A program made the position numbers and the translations under genes. The notes under the pieces were generated by a model. It was not told the origin of the DNA and ran no database searches. It was given only the letters and a program-made list of their open reading frames with translations. A stretch of 64,000 nt of DNA from Haloprofundus salinisoli. GTDB lineage: Archaea; Halobacteriota; Halobacteria; Halobacteriales; Haloferacaceae. The stretch is taken from positions 2,953,015 through 3,017,014 of the forward strand of contig NZ_CP083663.1 of NCBI RefSeq assembly GCF_020097815.1. Reading direction: 5' to 3'. Positions 52,602 to 61,639 of the stretch are shown here, one piece after another (within the stretch, counting starts at the first letter, position 1; every line of letters starts with the position of its first letter).

Positions 52602-53144
52602 ATGAACAACATACCCATTCTCAGAGGAATTCGATTCGAGACAGAGAAACTAGACTGCGTTGAAGCAGGAGTGGATTTTCGAGAGGGCACACGACTGTAT
52701 GAGTCCGCAATAGTTGGCCGAATCCACCTCTATCTGAACGGGGATGAGCTACGTGAAGAGCGGAGAATCCCGGACGATTTCGACGTGTCGGATACCGTGA
52801 AAGCGATGTTCGAAATGAGTAGTGAGTTCGAGAGAATTGGCTCCGCGAGCGCGAATCCGTTTTGTTGTGTTTGTGGGGATAGAGGATGTGCGTACCTCGA
52901 TTGGCGACTCGAAACGGTAGATTCGGAGACGAGACTGATTATGGAAGACTTAGTCGGAAATCCAATCGGAGCCCATCAGTATCGCGTTCAGCCGAAGACA
53001 CTATACAAGGCAGTCGCAGAGTTAGCCGAGACCGTCGTTGTAACGATGGAAGATGCAGACGTTAGACAGACGACGGCAGGAACGATTCAGGAGTTCGTTG
53101 ACTGGCACGAACAGTTGATTCAGTGGGAAGAGAACGAGTCCTAA
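52602..53144 (+). CDS. Orphan protein with a CxxCG...C motif
   Basis: This 180-residue protein of unrecognised family has less GC-rich codon use than its neighbours (for example AGA and TTA codons). It contains NPFCCVCGDRGCAYLDWRL, a Cys cluster like those seen in small bacterial immunity-type or DUF proteins, and an acidic helical C-terminus (EFVDWHEQLIQWEENES). It may be horizontally acquired. The pattern is suggestive of an immunity or orphan factor, but no function is claimed. Confidence 0.65.
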   Translation: MNNIPILRGIRFETEKLDCVEAGVDFREGTRLYESAIVGRIHLYLNGDELREERRIPDDFDVSDTVKAMFEMSSEFERIGSASANPFCCVCGDRGCAYLDWRLETVDSETRLIMEDLVGNPIGAHQYRVQPKTLYKAVAELAETVVVTMEDADVRQTTAGTIQEFVDWHEQLIQWEENES

Positions 53145-53669
53145 AGGTTGTGGACTACTCGATGAACACGTCACCCTCGTCGGGACAGACTTAGGGAATG
53201 CGGCAAAGTAGACAAAATCTGTAACGTCAGTCTGAGACCTGCACAAGGTCGAACAGCGGAGAGTAGGTAGCCGAAATCTGACGTTTCAGGGCTTCTATTG
53301 CCGATCGGTTAGCCAATTCTTCTCCCGACAGTCGCTCTCTCGATCGTCGCTCGCCAGTGAGAACGAAAACGAGTACTATTCAGCACGACCACCGAAACCT
53401 ATCCACTCCCCCTCGGAAGTCACGTGCTGAAAGCAGAGGATATTTTCAGCGGGGCCTGACGCTGATCTACCCAATAAATGCCCAGGCACCTTGTTCGCAG
53501 GCAGCCAGCGGAACGAGGGAAACAGTCTTCGGTCACGATATCTACTGGCTCGATTCGCTACTGACGGCGCTCGGCCACTCGCGGCTCTTTAGATGATTTT
53601 AGTAAATGGAACGAGATGTAGAGATATGGACGCACTACAATCGAACGGCAGTACTTTCTGGAAGCACCG
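53145..53669. other. Gene-free spacer with possible relic
   Basis: No intact gene is seen over 525 bases. On the minus strand 53227-53345 reads SGEELANRSAIEALKRQISA then TYSPLFDLVQVSD before a TGA, like the C-terminus of a lost protein. An inverted repeat TTCAGCACG / CGTGCTGAA lies near 53380-53430. The plus-strand ORF at 53357-53596 looks non-coding. Confidence 0.35.
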
Positions 53670-55001
53670 ATGGTAGACATCGTGCTCTCGGCGGCACAAC
53701 TCGTCGTCGCACTAATCCTCGTGCTTCTGAACGGTTTTTTCGTCGCTGCAGAGTTCGCTTTCGTTCGGATTCGGGGAACGTCGGTCGAACAGCTCGTCGA
53801 GGAGGGACGGCCCGGCGCGGGGACGCTCCAAGAAGTGATGGTGGGCCTCGACGACTATCTCGCGACGACGCAACTCGGCATCACCATCGCTTCCCTGGGA
53901 CTGGGATGGGTCGGCGAACCCGCCGTGGCATCGCTCATCGAGCCCGTGTTGGAACCGATTCTCCCGGCGAATCTCATTCATCTCGTCGCCTTCGCGGTCG
54001 GCTTTGGTCTCATCACGTTCCTCCACGTCGTCTTCGGTGAGCTCGCGCCGAAGACGCTTGCAATCGCGAAGACCGAGCGACTCTCGCTGTTCCTCGCCCC
54101 GCCAATGAAGGTCTTCTATTACATCCTCTATCCGGGAATCGTCGTCTTCAACGGGACAGCCAACGCGTTCACGCGGTCGCTCGGCGTACCGCCCGCCTCC
54201 GAAACGGATGAGACGCTCGGCGAACGGGAACTCCTTCGGGTACTTACTCAATCCGGCGAGGAAGGGGATATCGACGTGGCAGAAGTGACGATGATCGAGC
54301 GCGTCTTCGATCTTGACGACACCGTGGTGCGAGAGGTCATGGTCCCGCGGCCGGACGTGATGAGCGTTCCGGCGGATGCCATGCTCTCCGAACTTCATTC
54401 AGTCGTCTTTGAGGCCGGTCACACGCGCTATCCGGTCCTTGATGCCGACGACGGCGACCAAGTGGTCGGATTCGTGGACGTCAAGGACGTGCTACGAGCA
54501 GAGGTGGACGACGGGGATGCCGAGAGAGTCGGTGACATCGCCCGCGAGATTCTCATCGTTCCGGAGACGATGACCATCAGCGATCTCCTAATACAGTTCA
54601 GAGAGGATCGCCAGCAGATAGCCGGCGTCATCGACGAGTGGGGAGCGTTCGAGGGGATTGCAACGGTTGAAGATATCGTCGAGGCCCTCGTCGGAGACCT
54701 TCGAGATGAGTTTGATCTCGATGAGCGCGAGCCCTCGATACGCCGGCGCGACGATGGGATGTACGACATCGACGGAGGTGTACCACTGTCGAAAGTTAAC
54801 GACACCCTCGATGGGGACTTCGAAAGCGAGGAGGTCGAAACGATCGGTGGATTGGTGCTCGGCCAACTCAACCGGGCGCCAGAACTTGGCGACCGCGTCG
54901 AGGTCGACGGGAACGTCGTTGAGGTAACGAGCGTCGAGGGAACCCGAATTTCGACGGTGCGAGTCTATCAAAAGGATATCGATGATTCAGCGGTGGACTG
55001 A
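53670..55001 (+). CDS. CorC/HlyC-type CNNM membrane protein
   Basis: This 443-residue protein has a DUF21 membrane domain (about residues 1-190, LVVALILVLLNGFFVAAEFA and more helices), two CBS domains (about 205-330, EVMVPRPDVMSVPADA, FVDVKDVLRAEVDDGD) and a C-terminal CorC_HlyC domain (DGGVPLSKVNDTLDGDFESE). Relatives transport Mg2+ or other divalent ions, or affect cobalt resistance. The ion is not determined. Confidence 0.88.
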   Translation: MVDIVLSAAQLVVALILVLLNGFFVAAEFAFVRIRGTSVEQLVEEGRPGAGTLQEVMVGLDDYLATTQLGITIASLGLGWVGEPAVASLIEPVLEPILPANLIHLVAFAVGFGLITFLHVVFGELAPKTLAIAKTERLSLFLAPPMKVFYYILYPGIVVFNGTANAFTRSLGVPPASETDETLGERELLRVLTQSGEEGDIDVAEVTMIERVFDLDDTVVREVMVPRPDVMSVPADAMLSELHSVVFEAGHTRYPVLDADDGDQVVGFVDVKDVLRAEVDDGDAERVGDIAREILIVPETMTISDLLIQFREDRQQIAGVIDEWGAFEGIATVEDIVEALVGDLRDEFDLDEREPSIRRRDDGMYDIDGGVPLSKVNDTLDGDFESEEVETIGGLVLGQLNRAPELGDRVEVDGNVVEVTSVEGTRISTVRVYQKDIDDSAVD

Positions 55002-55091
55002 GTGGGAGCGGTAAACGTATATTCGCATGGCGAATCCGAGGAGATACTCGGAAACGTTCTTGCAGACTACGACCGAGACGAACAGGCTGTT
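55002..55091 (+). pseudogene. Aldo/keto reductase fragment
   Basis: Immediately after the CorC/HlyC stop, the plus strand reads VNVYSHGESEEILGNVLADY and DRDEQAV. This is like the NADPH-binding start of an aldo/keto reductase, where a DTANVYSHGESEEILG-type segment is conserved. Nothing before or after continues the enzyme. It is a short relic, not a gene. Confidence 0.55.
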
Positions 55092-55230
55092 GCAGACGCG
55101 GCCACGACGACCGCTTCGTGCAATATGCCCGATTCGTCACACACTGACCAATTATCGTTACGTACAGAACGCATATCGATCATTCCAGGCAGTGTTCTAC
55201 TCTGTTGTAGACTCAATCGATCCGATCGTT

Positions 55231-57189
55231 CTACGCAGAATTCTGCGCCGCGGGAATCGTAAACGAGAATGTCGCTCCTTCGTTAGGTGCCGAGTCGACC
55301 CAGATCTCACCGTCGTGGCGCTCAATGATGCGTTGGCAGAGCGCGAGCCCGATACCCATTCCGTCGTGCTTCTCCGGCCCATGCAGTTGCTCGAACACGT
55401 TGAAAATGCGATCTCTGTTGTCAGGGTCGATACCAATCCCCTTGTCAGCGACGGAAATTGTCCACATTGAACCGGATCGCTCCGCAGACACGGATATCTC
55501 TGGGGGCTCATCTCCACTATACTGAATCGCATTCGACAGGAGGTTCTGGAGGACTTGTCGTAACTGCCCGGCATCACCCTCGACGCGAGGCAGGTTTTCG
55601 ACAGCAATCTCGGCGTCTTGGTCCTCGATCTGCATCTGGAGATCATCGCGGACATCCTCGAAGGCGGACCCGAGATTAACCGGCTCGAGCGGTCTCCCCC
55701 GGGAGTCAACTCTCGAGTACTCGAGTAGGCCGTCGATCATCTCGCGCATTCTGTTAGCTCCGTCAACAGCAAACTCAAGAAACTCCTCGCCATCTTCGTC
55801 CAATGCATCGGCGTACCGACGCTCAATCAGCTGAAGGTAACTTGAGACCATCCGGAGGGGTTCTTGGAGATCGTGGGAAGCGGCGTAGGCGAACTGTTCG
55901 AGGCGTTCATTCGACTTCTCGAGTGCCTGCTCGCGCTCGACTTGTTCAGTAATATCACGGAAGTAGACCGAGACGCCCGTTTCGGACGGGTAAATGTTCG
56001 CTTCGACCCAGAAGTCGAGCGTGTCGTAGTACAGTTCGTAGCTGGTCGCTTCCTGCGTCTCACGTGCTGTATGGAAGGCCTCCCAGACCTCATCGATTTC
56101 GGCGGCAGAGGGGAACACCTCCCAGAGGTTCTTGCCGAGTAACTCTTCACGGGAATGTTGGAGGAGTTCTGCGGCACGTTCGTTGACGTGGGTAAATCGA
56201 AACTCGTCGTCGAGCGCGTAGAACGCATCGGAAACCCGTCCAACCATCTCCTCGAATTCGGCTTCGAGGCGCTTTCTCTCGGTGATATCGTTCAGCGCAA
56301 AGATAGCGCGGTGTTCCTCACCGCCATCGATCGGTAACGGTGATCCGTTCACAGAGACCCAGACGCGCTGTCCGTCCGGCTGGCGCAAGCCAAACTCTAC
56401 GTCGAAAACGGATTTACCCGTCGCCATCACCCGCTTGAACGGTCGCTTCTCGTCGGGGAGTGGATTTCCTTGAGTATCAATTAAATCCCAGCGGGAATCA
56501 TCGGCAGAGATCGTGGCAAGTTCTTCTTGACTCCGGGCGTAGATCTCCTCAGCACGCTCGTTGGCGAACTGTATTGTCTCATCCGCGTTGATAATGACGA
56601 TTCCGACGGGGCTGGTGTCGACGATCTGATCTCTAACTTGGGTTTCCTCTTTTAGACGGCGTTTCGTTTGTTCACTTTCGATGGTGGAGGCGAGAATATT
56701 GGCGACGTTCTGGACGAAGTTGACATCGTGTTCGGTGAACGTCCGTTTGGCCGTCGTATGCGTCCCCAGTATTCCCCACGGATCTCCGAACGAACCGATG
56801 ATAACGCTGATTCCGCTGACAACGTCGTGATCGACGAGTAAATCGGGACCTGAAAAACGCTCCTCGGTTCGGAGATCGTCAACGATAACTGGCTCTTCAG
56901 AGAGCAGCGTATAGCCAGCCTGGGAGTCACGGTCCGTCGGGACCGTCGCATTCCCAACAAGGCCGTCCTGCCAGCCGACCCCTTGCCGAAGAAACACCTC
57001 GTCTCCTGGAAGCAGCTCAAGAACCTTGCAATAGTCGCTCTCCAGCGTTTCAGCGACGGCTACCGACGCATCGTGCATTAGTTGATCGAGGTCATCGGTG
57101 ACGAGTGCTTGCTGCCCGAGTTCGGCGACGGCCTCCTGCTGACGAACTCGCTGGCGAAGTTTTGTCTCCACGTCGGTAGCCGAATCCAT
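55231..57189 (-). CDS. GAF-PAS-PAS sensor histidine kinase
   Basis: This is a 652-residue soluble sensor kinase. A GAF domain covers about residues 20-175 (DSQAGYTLLSEEPVIVDDLR, SVIIGSFGDPWGILGTHT). A PAS domain follows (IVDTSPVGIVIINADETIQF), then a second PAS (DAFYALDDEFRFTHVNERAA). HisKA has the phosphoacceptor His439 in AASHDLQEPLRM, and HATPase has NAIQYSG, DKGIGIDP and GMGIGLALC. No membrane segment is present, so it senses a cytosolic signal. No response regulator is adjacent. Confidence 0.92.
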   Translation of the reverse strand: MDSATDVETKLRQRVRQQEAVAELGQQALVTDDLDQLMHDASVAVAETLESDYCKVLELLPGDEVFLRQGVGWQDGLVGNATVPTDRDSQAGYTLLSEEPVIVDDLRTEERFSGPDLLVDHDVVSGISVIIGSFGDPWGILGTHTTAKRTFTEHDVNFVQNVANILASTIESEQTKRRLKEETQVRDQIVDTSPVGIVIINADETIQFANERAEEIYARSQEELATISADDSRWDLIDTQGNPLPDEKRPFKRVMATGKSVFDVEFGLRQPDGQRVWVSVNGSPLPIDGGEEHRAIFALNDITERKRLEAEFEEMVGRVSDAFYALDDEFRFTHVNERAAELLQHSREELLGKNLWEVFPSAAEIDEVWEAFHTARETQEATSYELYYDTLDFWVEANIYPSETGVSVYFRDITEQVEREQALEKSNERLEQFAYAASHDLQEPLRMVSSYLQLIERRYADALDEDGEEFLEFAVDGANRMREMIDGLLEYSRVDSRGRPLEPVNLGSAFEDVRDDLQMQIEDQDAEIAVENLPRVEGDAGQLRQVLQNLLSNAIQYSGDEPPEISVSAERSGSMWTISVADKGIGIDPDNRDRIFNVFEQLHGPEKHDGMGIGLALCQRIIERHDGEIWVDSAPNEGATFSFTIPAAQNSA

Positions 57190-57588
57190 TCTCGCTTGGG
57201 AATGGACCCGCGAGGGTCAAGTCACCTTTGTCTCATACGCTTGAGCGCGGGTTTGTCTTGCCAAGGAGAATAATCAGCACACAGCCCTACTTACGGGTCA
57301 TTTCAAAGATAGTTGACCGAAAAGAGCGGGGGGTCGGACGAGAGATTTCGACGGCATCTCCTTTATCAACAAAACGAAGGGTTCCCCGAACGAGAGAACG
57401 CCTTCCATTGCGGGTATCTCTTCGTGTGACCCTTGTTCGTGACTGCCAGTTTTATCGCCCCATAGCTGGTTCTCTATCGGTCGAACTCGATTACCGAACC
57501 AGAATCTATCGAATTCGAGTTTTTTTCGACAGCTTCTAAACGTGTATATGCACGAGGTTTTTCTCGAAAGATTACCTCTAATTAGTCA
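57190..57588. other. Spacer between the histidine kinase and HalOD1 genes
   Basis: No convincing gene in about 400 bases. The 10-base palindrome TCGAATTCGA is followed by seven T residues at 57520-57526, a possible terminator-like site, with an AT-rich stretch just before HalOD1 (ATTACCTCTAATTAG) that may be its promoter. Confidence 0.4.
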
Positions 57589-57864
57589 ATGTCTGTGGGT
57601 TCGCCATCACGTAATCAGGGGCTCCCACCCCTCCATGAAATAGTCACACAAATCGCTACCCGTGAAGGTGTGGGACCGCTGGACCTGCCCCCGTTGCACT
57701 ACGCGATTGACCCCAATATCGTCCCCTCGCTGCTTGAAAGCCCTGATAGGAACGGTTCCCGTGGCGAAATCACATTCACGTATTTTGGATATGATGTGAC
57801 CGTCACTGAAGAGGGGATGGTACAGGTTACGGAGAAAAAGAAGACCCTGTTTTCAGGGGTATGA
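57589..57864 (+). CDS. HalOD1 output-domain protein
   Basis: This 91-residue protein consists of a single HalOD1 domain. LHEIVTQIATREGVGPLDLP, then PPLHYAIDPNIVPSLLES and EITFTYFGYDVTVTEEGMVQ match the domain found as an output or adaptor in haloarchaeal signal transduction. Lower GC than core genes. It may act downstream of a sensor kinase, such as the one nearby (inference). Confidence 0.85.
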   Translation: MSVGSPSRNQGLPPLHEIVTQIATREGVGPLDLPPLHYAIDPNIVPSLLESPDRNGSRGEITFTYFGYDVTVTEEGMVQVTEKKKTLFSGV

Positions 57865-58021
57865 CGGTCATGTACAGACTGGAGTGTGTTGTTACACGTT
57901 TTAGATGGCGATAGGATGTAGTCATCAATCACGTCTATCACCATTCTACGGAGATACTCAGTATCGAACCACCGTGAAACCCATTCACAACCGTTAAGCG
58001 GGGCTTTGGGCAAGTCTGCTC

Positions 58022-58561
58022 ATGTCTGGCCCAGCCTTTCTCGGAGGTAGTGCTGTATCACTCTGTACGGTCGAAGAGGAGGATATAGCGTTTATCCATG
58101 AGTCGATTAATTCGCCTGAAATCTGGAAAACGATGGAGCCCTCCAAACCGTATACGCTAAACGAAATTCGCGCCATCTTCTCTTCGGACTCGGAGCCATC
58201 ATCTTCAGTTCGCTTTCTCGTCACCGCTGAGACGGAACCCATTGGATTAGTGGGGTTCTCAGAGATAAACGAGACGGCGGGTGTCGCAGAACCAAGTTGT
58301 TGGATACACCCAGACTACTCCGGCGAAGGCTATGGAACCGAAGCGGTCGAGCTGCTCCTCGAGTATGGATTCGACCACTGTCGGCTTCACAAGTTCGTCG
58401 CAGAGGTGATCGAATTCAACGAGCCGGCCCAACATCTCTTGGACAAGATCGGTTTCATCGAAGAGGGGAGGCAACGAGACCATGATTTCGTCGACGGTGA
58501 ATACCACGATTGTATCCTGTACGGATTACTCGTAACCGAGTGGCAGCAACAGCGTCGATAA
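58022..58561 (+). CDS. GNAT-family N-acetyltransferase
   Basis: This 179-residue protein is of the RimJ/RimL-like GNAT type. IGLVGFSEINETAGVAEPSC and the acetyl-CoA loop IHPDYSGEGYGTEAVELLLE, with the conserved Gly-rich turn, are visible. AEVIEFNEPAQHLLDKIGFI precedes GRQRDHDFVDGEYHDCILYG, typical of the RimJ/L branch. The acceptor is unknown (antibiotic or protein). Lower GC than the core. Confidence 0.87.
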   Translation: MSGPAFLGGSAVSLCTVEEEDIAFIHESINSPEIWKTMEPSKPYTLNEIRAIFSSDSEPSSSVRFLVTAETEPIGLVGFSEINETAGVAEPSCWIHPDYSGEGYGTEAVELLLEYGFDHCRLHKFVAEVIEFNEPAQHLLDKIGFIEEGRQRDHDFVDGEYHDCILYGLLVTEWQQQRR

Positions 58562-58623
58562 CATTCAGCGCGCTGGTTTTCGTACCGCCTCGCCGAGTTC
58601 GGCGGTCTTGTCCCCGCAGCGAG

Positions 58624-58856
58624 TTACGTGGCTGTTCGCACGTCGGCGGTGTGTACCACACCGTGTCCGAGGATTGCGACCTCGATTTCGGAGGAGAGCT
58701 CGATGAGCCAGCACTCGGGATGGCGAACGGCCAGGTCTACGCGGAGTGCAGAATCGGCGTATCTTCGGCAGCCTCGACGAGGACGTCGTGGACTGATTCG
58801 GAGTTGCGAACGCACTCGCCGAACGCACCGACGCCGGGGAGAACTGTGAGCCGTTG
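58624..58856 (-). pseudogene. HTH-10 (bacterioopsin-activator-like) regulator relic
   Basis: The minus strand reads TVLPGVGAFGECVRNSESVH and DVLVEAAEDTPILHSA, then a TAG. In another frame it continues RVDLAVRHPECWLIELSSEI and EVAILGHGVVHTADV to a TAA. Together these match the N-terminal domain of haloarchaeal HTH-10 regulators. At least one frameshift or stop separates them, and the C-terminal HTH is missing. The region 58562-58913 holds no intact gene. Confidence 0.55.
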
Positions 58857-58913
58857 TTGTGGCACTCTCGCTAAACCAAGTTGGCATCGATTCAGTGAGT
58901 AAGACGACCGCAA

Positions 58914-59951
58914 TCAGCCGGTGGTCGGTTCCACTCGCTCCTGGGCAAACAGGTCGAGGACGACCTTCGTTCCGCCGAGTACGACGGGGCCGACGAACAG
59001 GCCCATCGCCCCGAACAGGATGATTCCCCCGAAGATACCCACGACGATGGTCGCTACGTTGAGCGCTCCGCTCCGGTTAATGATCGCCGGGCGAACGTAG
59101 AGGTCCGAAGCGCTGACTAACGAACCGTATACGAACAACAGTACCGCTGAGATGGGGCGACCGATCGTGAGTAGGTAAATCGAAACCGGAAGCCAGACAC
59201 CGAACGCCCCAACGAGCGGGAGCAACGTCAGTATGAACGTCGCCACGGTCAAGAAGACGACGCCGGGCATGCCGACGAGCACTAACCCGATTCCAAGCAG
59301 TACCGCCTGGACCACCGCGACAGCGACGTTACCGATAACGGACGCCCACATGAGGGTGTCGAGTTCGTCGAGCAGTTCCCGCTGCACACGATCGGAGACG
59401 GGGACGACTGATCGGAGCCATGCAACCAACTGTTCGCCGTTTCGCAACAACGCAAAGAGCACAAAGACCGTCACGGTGAGTCCGATCAGCACACCAGGGA
59501 GGCCGCCGATGACGGTTATCGCGCCGGTAGCGAGACGCTCCAACCCGGTAGCGATTGGCTCTTGATACGTCGTATACAACAGATCGAAGTCAATCACGTA
59601 ACCACTGGTTCCGATACGGTCCTGAATGGTGTCGAGACTGAGTTCCCCGTCTTGGATGGCGGTAAGGAGCCCTAGTCCCTGCTGAATTGCGACCAAGAGG
59701 ATATATGCGACCGGAATGAAAATCGCGAACACCGAAAGCAAGATGAGGGAGAGGGCAGCCGTCACTGAGCGCAGATGACGCTCGAGTCTCCGTTGTGCGG
59801 GTGTGAGAACGTATGCGAGGACGATCGCGAGTAGAATGTATTGTAGCTGTGTGAGAACGAGAAGCGCGGCGAGAATGCCACTCACCGCCGCCAGGATCGA
59901 TAACCCAGCACGGTCTGAAAACCAACGCGGACGGTCTCCCTCTTCGGTCAT
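58914..59951 (-). CDS. AI-2E family transporter
   Basis: This 345-residue membrane protein has about eight hydrophobic helices and family motifs: LAIVLAYVLTPAQRRLERHL early, VGMPGVVFLTVATFILTLLP, and a C-terminal YGSLVSASDLYVRPAIINRS followed by GIFGGIILFGAMGLFVGPVV. The family name comes from autoinducer-2 export, but many members do other transport (for example Na+/H+). The ATG at 59951 is preferred over a GTG 63 bases upstream. Substrate unknown. Confidence 0.88.
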   Translation of the reverse strand: MTEEGDRPRWFSDRAGLSILAAVSGILAALLVLTQLQYILLAIVLAYVLTPAQRRLERHLRSVTAALSLILLSVFAIFIPVAYILLVAIQQGLGLLTAIQDGELSLDTIQDRIGTSGYVIDFDLLYTTYQEPIATGLERLATGAITVIGGLPGVLIGLTVTVFVLFALLRNGEQLVAWLRSVVPVSDRVQRELLDELDTLMWASVIGNVAVAVVQAVLLGIGLVLVGMPGVVFLTVATFILTLLPLVGAFGVWLPVSIYLLTIGRPISAVLLFVYGSLVSASDLYVRPAIINRSGALNVATIVVGIFGGIILFGAMGLFVGPVVLGGTKVVLDLFAQERVEPTTG

Positions 59952-60134
59952 ATTTCCTAGACTGATTCCGAGGTTATTGTCTTGTTGTACGGTCAGATTG
60001 TGAACCAACGTCAATCAAATACGGTGACACTTCGAGCCTACAGTCAGGCCGGGGACGCATAGTGAACTGGCCGATTCGCGTTCTCCGTAGAATACGCCGA
60101 GAACCCATCGCCGAAGTACCCTCTCGGTTTCCCT

Positions 60135-61136
60135 TCAGTCACCGTCTGTCCGCGTGAACGGCGAGTGATGAGTCGAACCCCCGGGCACGAGCCACGTCGG
60201 AACGATCCGCGTGAGCGCAACCATCCCAGTCAGTTCGACGAGCGTCTGCGTCACGACGACGGCGGGAGCCAACCGATACCCCGCCGGGAGCGCGAGCGCG
60301 AGCGGAAGAACGACCAGTGAGTTACGGGTGACCGACGTGAACACGAGCGCTCGACTCTCGCCGGTGTCCATCCGAAGCGCTCCCGCCGCGAGTCGTCCGA
60401 GCACCGGCATGACGACGAGGAACGCGACGTACACCGGAACGACGACTGCGATTTGGTCGATCGAACCTCGCACGCGAGGGAGCTGGGAGACGATGACGAC
60501 GAACAGCGTCGCGGCCATCATCGGTACGGGCAACCACCCCATCGTCTCCTGCCACGCCGCTCCCTTCGGCGACCGCTCTACCCAGGCTTCGGTGAGCCAC
60601 GCGAGTGTCAGCGGAAGCGCGATGAGTATCAGGAACGCTTCGAGGAACGGTTCTGGCTCGATAGCCTCGGCGACTCCCGCCCCCATGAACAGCCAGAGGT
60701 ACACCGGCAGCAACAGGAGCTGAACGAGCATCAGCGCAGGTGTCGTCGCGGTGATCTGCTCGGAGTCGCCGCCCGCGAGTTCGGTGAAGGTGATGACGTA
60801 GTCGATACACGGCGTCAGAAGTACCATGAACGCGCCGACGAGGACGACCGGTCGTTGGGGGAGAAATCGGGTGAGTCCCCAGACGACGACGGGGACGACG
60901 AGAAAGTTCATCCCCAGCGCCGCCGCGAAGAACCGCCCGTTCCGGAACGCACGTCGGAGTCGGACGAACGGGATCTCCAGAAACGTGACGTAGAGGAGGA
61001 CGGCGAGCACGGGGTCGATAAGTCGCTCGAACGCCGACGCCGAGTTCGGACGTAAGACGCCGAGCGTCACCGAGAGGAGAACGGCACCCGCATACACGGC
61101 AACTTGGTGTCGTTGGAGCCACCTCTTCGCGTTCAT
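60135..61136 (-). CDS. Acr3/bile-acid symporter family transporter
   Basis: This 333-residue membrane protein has about ten helices. LLYVTFLEIPFVRLRRAFRN and TPCIDYVITFTELAGGDSEQ carry the family Cys/Asp region of the arsenic resistance branch, and AGYRLAPAVVVTQTLVELTG ends the core. The family includes arsenite exporters. No arsR or arsenate reductase is adjacent, so arsenite is possible but not proven. Confidence 0.8.
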   Translation of the reverse strand: MNAKRWLQRHQVAVYAGAVLLSVTLGVLRPNSASAFERLIDPVLAVLLYVTFLEIPFVRLRRAFRNGRFFAAALGMNFLVVPVVVWGLTRFLPQRPVVLVGAFMVLLTPCIDYVITFTELAGGDSEQITATTPALMLVQLLLLPVYLWLFMGAGVAEAIEPEPFLEAFLILIALPLTLAWLTEAWVERSPKGAAWQETMGWLPVPMMAATLFVVIVSQLPRVRGSIDQIAVVVPVYVAFLVVMPVLGRLAAGALRMDTGESRALVFTSVTRNSLVVLPLALALPAGYRLAPAVVVTQTLVELTGMVALTRIVPTWLVPGGSTHHSPFTRTDGD

Positions 61137-61639
61137 CTGTCGGCCGTTTCGAAGTTCGGAGATAAACTACTGCCGGCGTCTGGCGAGACCCCGCCCGTTC
61201 GGTCGTCGAAGGCGCGCGCGCGACGTCGTCACTTGACACCGTCGCGCACGACCGTCAGCTTCACCCGACGCGCGCCGTCGAAGTCGCGGAGTCGGTCGGT
61301 CAGTTCCCGAACTCGTTCGGCGACGCCCCGACAGAACAGCGATTCGGACACCACTCCCCCTGACGCGTGTGACTCGTGTTGAGGGTGGCGCCCTAGTACT
61401 CGTGCTGGACGGTGTGGAGTTCCGGCGCTCCGGTGTTCCGGTTGGGAGGGTACACCCCCCTGATAGAACAGGCCCGGTTCTTTGCGCTTCGTACCCGTAA
61501 ACGAACCCCCGACGCGCGTCGGAGAGAGTCATACCATGAGCGAGACGAACATTCCGTTTACGGCCGCTCCAGTAGTCCAGCGTCGTTCGATTTTCGCAGT
61601 CGAGACGAACTCACCTGTCGCAACGGGAGGGGCGATTCA
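61137..61639. other. Spacer with regulator relic and ribosome-binding site
   Basis: No intact gene. It contains the NikR-like relic (listed next). GGGAGGGG at 61625-61632 lies 7 bases before the ATG of the SDR gene at 61640, a strong Shine-Dalgarno-like site. Confidence 0.6.
61229..61465 (-). pseudogene. NikR/CopG-type metal regulator relic
   Basis: On the minus strand one frame reads GAPELHTVQHEY then TAG (61393-61395), GATLNTSHTRQGEWC. A second frame continues ESLFCRGVAERVRELTDRLR and DFDGARRVKLTVVRDG to a TGA at 61229-61231. Joined at GEWC-ESLFCRG by restoring one base, it is the C-terminal metal-binding domain of a NikR-like repressor. An in-frame stop plus a one-base deletion, and no DNA-binding N-terminus, make it a pseudogene. 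A neighbouring metal transporter (Acr3-like) may once have been its target. Confidence 0.65.

Noticed and set aside
57699..58013. 104-aa minus-strand ORF between HalOD1 and GNAT
   Set aside because: Its first ~50 residues (for example DTEYLRRMVIDVIDDYILSP) look protein-like, but it is partly antisense to HalOD1 and no family is recognised, so I did not list it.
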